Origin: 73-13 sp035555435
GTDB taxonomy: Bacteria > Actinomycetota > Actinomycetes > Actinomycetales > Microbacteriaceae
Direction: 5' to 3'
NCBI GenBank assembly: GCA_035555435.1
Contig: DATMGN010000038.1
Span: 1 to 18,580, forward strand
DNA length: 18,580 nucleotides
Shown here piece after piece: positions 7,179 to 13,270 of the stretch (the first letter of the stretch is position 1; every line of letters begins with the position of its first letter). The notes under the pieces are model-generated. The model made no database searches and was not told where the DNA came from. It worked only from the letters and a program-made list of their open reading frames with translations. The position numbers and the translations under genes were made by a program.

Positions 7179-8023
7179 TCAGGTGCTCAGGCGCTCGACG
7201 AGCGCGGCGTAGCGCGCCGCGGTCGCCGCCACGATGTCGTCGTCGAGGCGCGGCGGCACGCCCTCGCCGTCCCAGCGCGCCGCGAGCCAGTCCCGCACGC
7301 CCTGCTTGTCCCAGCTCACCCCGCGCCGACCCCGCTCGTAGGCGGCGAGATCCCAGTAGCGGCTCGAGTCGCTCGTGAGCACCTCGTCGCCGAGCACGAC
7401 GTCGTGCTGCTCGTCCGCACCGAACTCGAACTTCGTGTCCGCCAGGATGACGCCTCGCGCCTCGGCGATCGCGCTCGCCCGCCGGAAGATCGAGATGCTC
7501 GTCGCGCGGAGCCGCTCCGCGACGTCCGCGCCGACGAGCTCGATGACGCGGTCGAACGCGATGTTCTCGTCGTGCTCGCCGAGCGGCGCCTTCCAGGCGG
7601 GGGTGAAGATCGGCTCGGGGAGCCGATCGCCGTCGCTCAGCCCCGCAGGCAGCTCGACGCCGCAGATCGCACCCGTCGCCTGGTACTCCTTCCAGCCGCT
7701 TCCCGAGAGGTACCCGCGGACGACGCATTCCACGGGGTGCATATTGAGAGTGCGCACGAGCATCGACCGGTCCGCGACCTCGGCTGGGATTGGCGACTCG
7801 TCGGCGACGAGATGGTTCGGCACGTCGTCGAGCGTCGCGAACCACCACCGGGAGAGCCGCGTCAGCAGCGCACCCTTCCCCGGGATCGCCGGCTCGAGCA
7901 CATGATCGAACGCGCTCACCCGGTCGCTCGCGACGAGCAGCACCTGCCCGGGCAGGTCGTCCCGGGTGTAGAGGTCGCGGACCTTGCCCGAGTACACGCG
8001 GGTCCAGTCGCGCAGTGCCGATG

Positions 8024-8027
<4 letters not shown>
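7179..8027 (-). CDS. purC: Phosphoribosylaminoimidazole-succinocarboxamide synthase (SAICAR synthetase)
   Basis: This enzyme ligates CAIR and aspartate with ATP to give SAICAR (step 7). It is 282 aa long, a typical actinobacterial length. Family landmarks are VYSGKVRDLY (11-20), LVASDRVSAFDHVL (31-44), VECVVRGYLSGSGWKEY (99-115), a FTPAWKAPLGEHDENI region (141-156) and the SAICAR signature GVILADTKFEFG (192-203). Position 145 is tryptophan where many homologues I recall have threonine (TPATKA). It may be normal for this family of organisms. The GTG at 8027 overlaps the purD stop as GTGA (8027-8024), which implies translational coupling. Upstream in-frame sequence is purD shadow. Confidence 0.97.
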
Positions 8028-9265
<1,238 letters not shown>

Positions 9266-9272
9266 GCGCACC

Positions 9273-9278
9273 AGCCTA
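9273..9278 (-). promoter_or_regulatory. Putative -10 box of purD-purC (leaderless promoter)
   Basis: On the minus strand TAGGCT lies 7 nt before the purD ATG (9265). It shares the 65-bp divergent region with the plus-strand box at 9319-9324, so the two promoters are arranged back to back. Confidence 0.5.
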
Positions 9279-9318
9279 GGAGGCGGCACCGCGTGGTCGC
9301 CGCGGGCCCGGTGCTGAC

Positions 9319-9324
9319 TAGCGT
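9319..9324 (+). promoter_or_regulatory. Putative -10 box of the DUF3465 gene (leaderless promoter)
   Basis: TAGCGT ends 6 nt before the GTG at 9331, with no Shine-Dalgarno between. It is divergent from the purD box at 9273-9278. Confidence 0.5.
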
Positions 9325-9330
9325 GGAAGC

Positions 9331-9810
9331 GTGCCGGCGACGACGAAGCGCGCGACCGCGGCGGTCATCGTCGTGGCCGCGATCGCGGCCGTAGTGTGGG
9401 TCACCGTGTGGGCCACCAATGCGGGAACGACGCCGCAGCCGCCGACGCCGCCGGCGCCGACCGAGCCGGCGTCCGACGGGGTGGACCAGATCGCGGAGCT
9501 CTTCGCCGCCCAGGAGAGCGACGTGCAGGTGCGCGGCACGGGCCGGGTCGTGCGCCTCCTGCCCGACGACGTCGAGGGCGACCGGCACCAGCGCTTCATC
9601 CTGGAGCTGCGCGGCGGCATGACGGTGCTCATCGCGCACAACATCGACGACTTCCCGCGGCTGGACGGCCTCGCGCTCGGCGACGTCGTCGGATTCCACG
9701 GCGAGTACGAGTGGAACGAGCTCGGCGGCACCGTCCACTGGACGCATCGCGACAATCGCGGCGACCACGTCGACGGCTGGCTCGAGTGGAACGGGCGGCG
9801 CTATTGGTGA
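9331..9810 (+). CDS. DUF3465-type membrane-anchored protein
   Basis: 159 aa. A basic N-terminus and one hydrophobic segment (about 8-28) form a signal anchor, with no lipobox cysteine. A proline-rich linker (about 34-48) follows, then a compact domain matching the DUF3465 pattern: VRGTGRVVRLLPDDVEGDRH, QRFILELRGGMTVLIAHNID, GDVVGFHGEYEWNELGG, then VHWTHRDNRGDHVDGWLEW. The many conserved histidine, tryptophan and aspartate residues suggest an extracytoplasmic small-molecule- or nucleic-acid-binding beta domain, but the function is unknown. The start is fixed by a TAGCGT box 6 nt upstream. Its stop overlaps the start of the sterol-carrier-family gene as GTGA (9807-9810), so the two are translationally coupled. 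Confidence 0.8.
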   Translation: MPATTKRATAAVIVVAAIAAVVWVTVWATNAGTTPQPPTPPAPTEPASDGVDQIAELFAAQESDVQVRGTGRVVRLLPDDVEGDRHQRFILELRGGMTVLIAHNIDDFPRLDGLALGDVVGFHGEYEWNELGGTVHWTHRDNRGDHVDGWLEWNGRRYW

Positions 9811-10226
9811 AGCGTATCGACGACGAGACGGGCGCGGCGGCGCTCGCGACCCTGCGACGTGCCGCGGGGGATGGCGGCTCTCAGGTCGAGCGCGCACCAG
9901 GCGGCTCCCCGAGTGAGCGCAGCGAGTCGCAGGGGGCCGGAGAACGCGAGGTGCTCGCGACCGCGGTGCGCTGGACCCTGCAGCGCCTCGCCGAGCGCGC
10001 GCCCGGCCACACCGTCGAGGTCCGCGTCCCGCCGTTCGGCGCCGTGCAAGCAGTCGAGGGTCCGCGCCACACCCGCGGCACCCCGCCGAACGTCGTCGAG
10101 ACCGACGCGCGGACCTGGCTCGCGCTCGCGACGGGCGAGTTGGCGTTCTCCGCCGCGCTCGCCGACGGACGCGTCCACGCCTCGGGCACGCGCACCGACC
10201 TGAGCGATCACCTGCCGCTCGTCTGA
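9807..10226 (+). CDS. Sterol-carrier-family (bacterial SCP-like) protein
   Basis: 139 aa. The C-terminal two-thirds shows the actinobacterial sterol-carrier-family pattern: VRWTLQRLAERAPGHTVEVR (54-73), then VPPFGAVQAVEGPRHTRGTP (74-93) and PNVVETDARTWLALATGE. I recall a homologous gene beside purF in mycobacteria (Rv0807), so the neighbourhood with purF is conserved although the biochemical role is unknown. The GTG at 9807 overlaps the preceding stop (GTGA). The N-terminal segment around residues 30-47 (PGGSPSERSESQG) is low complexity. At DNA level it corresponds to a small repeat (9905-9936), which looks like an in-frame insertion between two conserved blocks. Confidence 0.8.
   Translation: MKRIDDETGAAALATLRRAAGDGGSQVERAPGGSPSERSESQGAGEREVLATAVRWTLQRLAERAPGHTVEVRVPPFGAVQAVEGPRHTRGTPPNVVETDARTWLALATGELAFSAALADGRVHASGTRTDLSDHLPLV
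9905..9936 (+). repeat. Small GAGCGxAGCGAG-type repeat inside the sterol-carrier-family gene
   Basis: The core GAGTGAGCGCAGCGAGTCG is flanked by CCCC on the left and GGGGG on the right. It resembles the short dispersed repeats common in Microbacteriaceae intergenic regions, and it is partly related to the repeat units inside purM (14313-14366). It is read through in frame. Confidence 0.45.
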
Positions 10227-10239
10227 GCGGCCCCGCCCC

Positions 10240-10258
10240 TCGCACGGTCGTGGTGCGA
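10240..10258. promoter_or_regulatory. Dyad TCGCAC-N7-GTGCGA upstream of the small membrane protein gene
   Basis: A perfect 6-bp inverted repeat with a 7-nt spacer, 14 nt after the sterol-carrier-family stop and overlapping the expected -35 position of the next gene (its -10 is at 10278-10283). It could be an operator or a weak terminator. Confidence 0.35.
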
Positions 10259-10277
10259 ATGTGGAGTCGCGGTGCGG

Positions 10278-10283
10278 GAGAAT
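10278..10283 (+). promoter_or_regulatory. Putative -10 box of the small membrane protein gene
   Basis: GAGAAT ends 6 nt before the GTG at 10290. It departs from TANNNT at the first base only but has the same spacing as the other boxes. It supports the start at 10290 over the upstream GTG at 10272, which would place the box inside the coding sequence. Confidence 0.4.
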
Positions 10284-10289
10284 GTCCGG

Positions 10290-10709
10290 GTGGACGAGAC
10301 GCACGAGACGAGGCCGGCCCGGGTGCGGCGCGCGCCGCGGATCGGGGTCTTCATCGGCCTGGGCGCGATCCTCGGGATCGTCGTCACGATCGCGGTCACG
10401 ACCTCGTTTCCCGCGGACCCGAACGTCGGGATGTGGGCGACCGTCGCATACATGAGCCTCTACGGCGTCACGGGCGGCATCGTCCTCGGTGCGATCGCGG
10501 CGCTCATCGCCGATCGGGTGAGCCGGCGTCGCATGCAGCCGGTGACCGTCGAGCGCGGCCGGGTCGGCGAGCGCTCGGAGCCCGCCGGCGAGACGCCGGT
10601 GCCGGAGGCGAGCGAGGCGCCGACTGCGGGCGCCACGAGCCCGGCCGACGAGCCGGTCCCTGGCGATCCCGCGGAAAACCCTGGTGGCGGCGCGGCCGAT
10701 CGGACGTAG
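10290..10709 (+). CDS. Small two-helix membrane protein of unknown function
   Basis: 139 aa. A short basic cytoplasmic N-terminus (RPARVRRAPR) is followed by a first membrane segment (about 19-38, GVFIGLGAILGIVVTIAVT). A 10-residue loop and a second segment (about 50-74, YGVTGGIVLGAIAALIA) follow. A long proline/glutamate/alanine-rich, probably disordered C-terminal tail (about 77-139) begins with RVSRRR. I know of similar unnamed proteins near purF in actinobacteria but no function. An upstream in-frame GTG at 10272 is less likely, as explained for the promoter box. The TAG stop (10707-10709) is the first half of the -10 box of the next gene. Confidence 0.7.
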   Translation: MDETHETRPARVRRAPRIGVFIGLGAILGIVVTIAVTTSFPADPNVGMWATVAYMSLYGVTGGIVLGAIAALIADRVSRRRMQPVTVERGRVGERSEPAGETPVPEASEAPTAGATSPADEPVPGDPAENPGGGAADRT

Positions 10710-10712
10710 CCT
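10707..10712 (+). promoter_or_regulatory. Putative -10 box of the PhnB-like gene, overlapping a stop codon
   Basis: TAGCCT ends 6 nt before the GTG at 10719. Its TAG is also the stop codon of the upstream membrane protein gene, the same sharing as at purL (389-394). Confidence 0.5.
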
Positions 10713-10718
10713 GCCGGC

Positions 10719-11039
10719 GTGAATGCCAGCATCTCCCCCTACGTGATGTACCCCGGCAACGCGGGCGAGCCGCTCGCGTTCTACGCCTCGATCCTCGGCG
10801 GCACGCCCGACACGACGCCGTACACCGCGTTCGGCTACGCGGACGCGCCGGAGGGCGCGATCATGCAGGGCGCGCTCGAGACACCCGCGGGCCTGCGCAT
10901 CTTCGGCGCCGACGATCTCGAGGCCGGCGCCGACCCCGCCGCCCTCCCCTTCGAGCAGGCGCCGTGGGGCGACCACTACGGCCAGTTCACGGACCGCTAC
11001 GGCGTCGAGTGGATGGTCAACGCCTCGCCGGCCCCGTGA
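10719..11039 (+). CDS. Short PhnB-like VOC-family protein
   Basis: 106 aa with clear ends of the PhnB-type VOC fold: ISPYVMYPGNAGEPLAFYAS (5-24), then LGGTPDTTPYTAF, GAIMQGALETPAGLRIFGAD (46-65) and WGDHYGQFTDRYGVEWMVN (83-101). Typical relatives I know are about 130-150 aa. The stretch expected after the GAD segment, a strand and helix plus the GG-V-PL segment, is missing: the sequence passes from FGADDLEAGAD to PFEQAPWGD. The frame is intact, so this is a clean internal deletion or a distinct short subfamily rather than a frameshift. The start is fixed by a TAGCCT box 6 nt upstream. Its stop converges on the purF stop with 6 bp between. Substrate unknown. Confidence 0.8.
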   Translation: MNASISPYVMYPGNAGEPLAFYASILGGTPDTTPYTAFGYADAPEGAIMQGALETPAGLRIFGADDLEAGADPAALPFEQAPWGDHYGQFTDRYGVEWMVNASPAP

Positions 11040-11045
11040 GCCGGA

Positions 11046-12503
11046 TCAGCTGAGCTGGTTCGCCTCGACCCAGGCGAGGTACTCCTCCGTGACCGTGCCC
11101 GTCACGTACTCGCCCGTGAAGCACGACATCTCGAGCGACGTCACCGCGGAGCCCTCGATGATCGCTGACTCCATGTCGGCGACCTCCTGGTAGACGAGGT
11201 GGTCGGCACCGAGCTCGATGCCGATCTCGGGGATCGAGCGGCCCGCGGCGACGAGCTCCTGGCGGGACGGCATGTTGATGCCGTAGACGTGCGGGTAGCG
11301 CACCGGCGGTGCCGCCGAGGTGAACGTGACCGAGTTCGCGCCGGCGGCGCGGGTCATCTCGACGATCTCGCGCGAGGTCGTGCCGCGCACGATCGAGTCG
11401 TCGACGATGAGCACGTTCTTGCCCTTGAACTCGCTGCCCATCGCGTTGAGCTTCTGCTTGACGGACCGCCGGCGCTGCTCCTGGCCCGGCATGATGAACG
11501 TCCGGCCGACGTAGCGGTTCTTGTAGAAGCCCTCGCGGTACTCCAGTCCGAGCCGCTGCGCCACCTGCATCGCGGCGGGCCGCGACGAGTCGGGTATCGG
11601 CATCACGACGTCGATCGAGCCCGAAGGCGTGTGCTTCGCGATCGTGTCGGCGAGCCGGTCGCCGAGCCGCAGCCGCGCCTCGTACACGGAGATGCCGTTC
11701 ATGATCGAGTCGGGGCGGGCGAGGTAGACGTACTCGAACGAGCAGGGGATCAGGCGCGGCTCCTTCGCGCACTGGCGCGAGTAGAGCTCGCCGCTGCGCG
11801 TGATGAAGATCGCTTCGCCCGGGGCGACGTCCCGCACGATCTCGTAGTCGGAGTTCTCCAGCACGAGCGATTCGGAGGCGACGATCCACTCGGTGCCGAC
11901 GAGCCCCTCGGACTTCTTGCCGAGGATGAGCGGCCGGATGCCGTACGGGTCGCGGAACGCGAGCAGGCCTTCGCCGCCGACGAGGGCGATGCACGCGTAG
12001 GAGCCTTCGACGCGCTCGTGCAGCGTTTCGATCGCGTCGAACACCTGGTCGGGGTCGAGCGAGGAGCCGCGCACCTGCTGCTGCAGCTCGTTGGCGAGGA
12101 CGTTGACGAGCAGCTCGGTGTCGGAGCTCGTGTTGAGGTGGCGGCGGTCCTTGTGGAAGAGGTCGTCGGTGAGCTCGCGGACGTTCGTCAGGTTGCCGTT
12201 GTGCACGAGCACGATGCCGTAGGGCGCGTTGACGTAGAAGGGCTGCGACTCTTGCTCCTTATTGGAGTCGCCGCGCGTCGTGTAGCGCACGTGGCCGAGG
12301 CCCGTCGTGCCGAGGAGGCTGCGCATGTCGCGCGTACGGTAGGCCTCCCGGACCTGGCCGCTCGCCTTGTGCATGTGGATCGTGGATCCGTCCGCGGTGG
12401 CGATGCCGGTGGAGTCCTGACCGCGATGCTGGAGCAGACCGAGGGCGTCGTAGATCTGCTGCGCGACGGGGCTGGACGAGACGATGCCGACGATGCCGCA
12501 CAT
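11046..12503 (-). CDS. purF: Amidophosphoribosyltransferase (glutamine PRPP amidotransferase)
   Basis: This enzyme catalyses the committed step of purine synthesis: PRPP plus glutamine to phosphoribosylamine. It is 485 aa. The N-terminal nucleophile hydrolase domain starts MCGIVGIV, so C2 becomes the catalytic N-terminal cysteine after Met removal. LLQHRGQDSTG and HNGNLTN follow. The phosphoribosyltransferase domain has the PRPP loop VLIVDDSIVRGTTS (about 364-377) and the KNRYVGRTFIMPGQ block. There is no propeptide and no C-terminal CxxC for an Fe-S cluster, so it belongs to the E. coli-like class rather than the Bacillus/Mycobacterium class. Upstream on its strand are AGGGAG about 11 nt before the ATG and a TAACGT box (12539-12534), implying a short leader of about 25 nt. 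This sets it apart from the leaderless pur genes. Confidence 0.97.
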   Translation of the reverse strand: MCGIVGIVSSSPVAQQIYDALGLLQHRGQDSTGIATADGSTIHMHKASGQVREAYRTRDMRSLLGTTGLGHVRYTTRGDSNKEQESQPFYVNAPYGIVLVHNGNLTNVRELTDDLFHKDRRHLNTSSDTELLVNVLANELQQQVRGSSLDPDQVFDAIETLHERVEGSYACIALVGGEGLLAFRDPYGIRPLILGKKSEGLVGTEWIVASESLVLENSDYEIVRDVAPGEAIFITRSGELYSRQCAKEPRLIPCSFEYVYLARPDSIMNGISVYEARLRLGDRLADTIAKHTPSGSIDVVMPIPDSSRPAAMQVAQRLGLEYREGFYKNRYVGRTFIMPGQEQRRRSVKQKLNAMGSEFKGKNVLIVDDSIVRGTTSREIVEMTRAAGANSVTFTSAAPPVRYPHVYGINMPSRQELVAAGRSIPEIGIELGADHLVYQEVADMESAIIEGSAVTSLEMSCFTGEYVTGTVTEEYLAWVEANQLS

Positions 12504-12533
12504 GCGCTGGGTGGCTCCCTGGGGTCGATCGGG

Positions 12534-12539
12534 ACGTTA
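12534..12539 (-). promoter_or_regulatory. Putative -10 box of purF (leadered promoter)
   Basis: On the minus strand TAACGT stands 30 nt before the purF ATG, leaving room for a short leader that contains AGGGAG as ribosome binding site. The expected -35 region falls on the dyad at 12551-12569. Confidence 0.4.
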
Positions 12540-12550
12540 CGGTTCATCCT

Positions 12551-12569
12551 CGCACAGGGGGTCTGTGCG
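12551..12569. promoter_or_regulatory. Dyad CGCACAG-N5-CTGTGCG over the purF -35 region
   Basis: A perfect 7-bp inverted repeat with a 5-nt spacer, centred at 12560 in the 135-bp divergent region between purF and the ASCH gene. Its place over the expected purF -35 makes it a candidate operator. No regulator is visible in the window. Confidence 0.45.
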
Positions 12570-12603
12570 CCCGCGCTCGTCGCGCCGTTCGACCCGGCGA
12601 GCC

Positions 12604-12626
12604 TGCCGTGCGCCGCCTGCACGGCA
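12604..12626. promoter_or_regulatory. Dyad TGCCGTGC-N7-GCACGGCA abutting the ASCH-gene -10 box
   Basis: A perfect 8-bp inverted repeat with a 7-nt spacer, ending one base before the TAGGCT -10 box (12627-12632). It fills the spacer between -35 and -10. A protein bound there would block RNA polymerase, so it is a candidate operator. Confidence 0.45.
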
Positions 12627-12632
12627 TAGGCT
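12627..12632 (+). promoter_or_regulatory. Putative -10 box of the ASCH gene (leaderless promoter)
   Basis: TAGGCT ends 6 nt before the ATG at 12639. It directly follows the dyad at 12604-12626. Confidence 0.5.
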
Positions 12633-12638
12633 CGCGGC

Positions 12639-13139
12639 ATGAGCGCGCTTCCGCCGCCGGATCGCGAGGCGGCCGCCATGCTGTGGGCGCAGTACCTTGC
12701 CGCGCATCCGGAGGCCGCGGAGCTCGCGCCCGACTACGACGTCGAGTGCTACGGCGACAGCGTCGAGCTCGCCGACGAGCTCCTCGCGCTCGTCGTCGCG
12801 GGCGGCAAGCGGGCGACCGCGAGCCTCGTCGACGAGTTCCGCCATGCGGGCCAGGCGCTGCCGAGGATCGGCAGTCACTGGATCGCCTGCGACGGTCGCG
12901 GGGCGCCCCGGGTCGTGCAGCGCTCGATCGACCTGCGGATCGGTTTGATCGAGTCGGTCGACGAGGCGTTCGCCTGGGACGAGGGCGAGGGCGACAGGAC
13001 GCGAGCGGACTGGCTCGCCGGGCATCGTCGCTACTTTGCGCGCACGCTCGCCGCACGCGGGGTCGTGTTCGACGAGGCGCGGATGCCGGTCCTCTTCGAG
13101 CGATTCGTGGTCGTCTGGCCGCCGGAGCTCGCGGACTGA
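12639..13139 (+). CDS. ASCH-domain protein
   Basis: 166 aa, the usual length of single-domain ASCH proteins, a fold related to PUA and thought to bind or process RNA or nucleosides. Landmarks are LVVAGGKRATASLVDEF (51-67) matching the family GKKTATASL motif, then ALPRIGSHWIACDGRGAPR, a WDEGEGDRTRADWLAGHR block (113-130) matching the EGEGD...W...H signature, and MPVLFERFVVVWP near the C-terminus. The ATG at 12639 is supported by TAGGCT 6 nt upstream. It is divergent from purF and lies 131 bp upstream of purM, with a large inverted repeat between. Some ASCH proteins are amidohydrolases acting on N-acetylated cytidine. That activity is not claimed here. Confidence 0.88.
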   Translation: MSALPPPDREAAAMLWAQYLAAHPEAAELAPDYDVECYGDSVELADELLALVVAGGKRATASLVDEFRHAGQALPRIGSHWIACDGRGAPRVVQRSIDLRIGLIESVDEAFAWDEGEGDRTRADWLAGHRRYFARTLAARGVVFDEARMPVLFERFVVVWPPELAD

Positions 13140-13147
13140 GTCGGCGA

Positions 13148-13219
13148 CATCGCGTTCATCCGGCGCAGTTGCATGCTCCGGGGGCGCGGAAGGTGCGTTT
13201 GCGCCGGATGAACGCGATG
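13148..13219. repeat. Perfect 20-bp inverted repeat with a 32-nt loop
   Basis: Arm 13148-13167 (catcgcgttcatccggcgca) is the exact reverse complement of 13200-13219. The 32-nt loop (13168-13199) continues the symmetry imperfectly. It lies 8 nt after the ASCH stop and 39 nt before the purM -10 box. It could be a terminator for the ASCH gene, a REP-type doublet or a small non-autonomous element. Confidence 0.7.
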
Positions 13220-13258
13220 GGCGCGGCGGGCGGGCAAGGTCCGCTCCCGCGAGGCCGG

Positions 13259-13264
13259 TAGCCT
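13259..13264 (+). promoter_or_regulatory. Putative -10 box of purM (leaderless promoter)
   Basis: TAGCCT ends 6 nt before the purM GTG at 13271, with no Shine-Dalgarno-like sequence in the expected window. Confidence 0.5.
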
Positions 13265-13270
13265 GGGAGT

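Noticed and set aside
7591..7620. Loss of a key residue in PurC (tryptophan 145 in the TPAWKA segment)
   Set aside because: The surrounding GEHDENI and DTKFEFG motifs are intact. I cannot exclude that tryptophan is normal in Microbacteriaceae, so it is recorded only in the gene entry.
10719..11039. Frameshifted PhnB pseudogene
   Set aside because: The frame stays intact and both conserved ends are read in the same phase. A deletion that is a multiple of three, or a short subfamily, explains it better.
13148..13219. Integron attC-like site suggested by GTT and AAC within the inverted repeat arms
   Set aside because: The bases after GTT do not fit GTTRRRY. No integrase or gene cassettes are present and both flanking genes are chromosomal.
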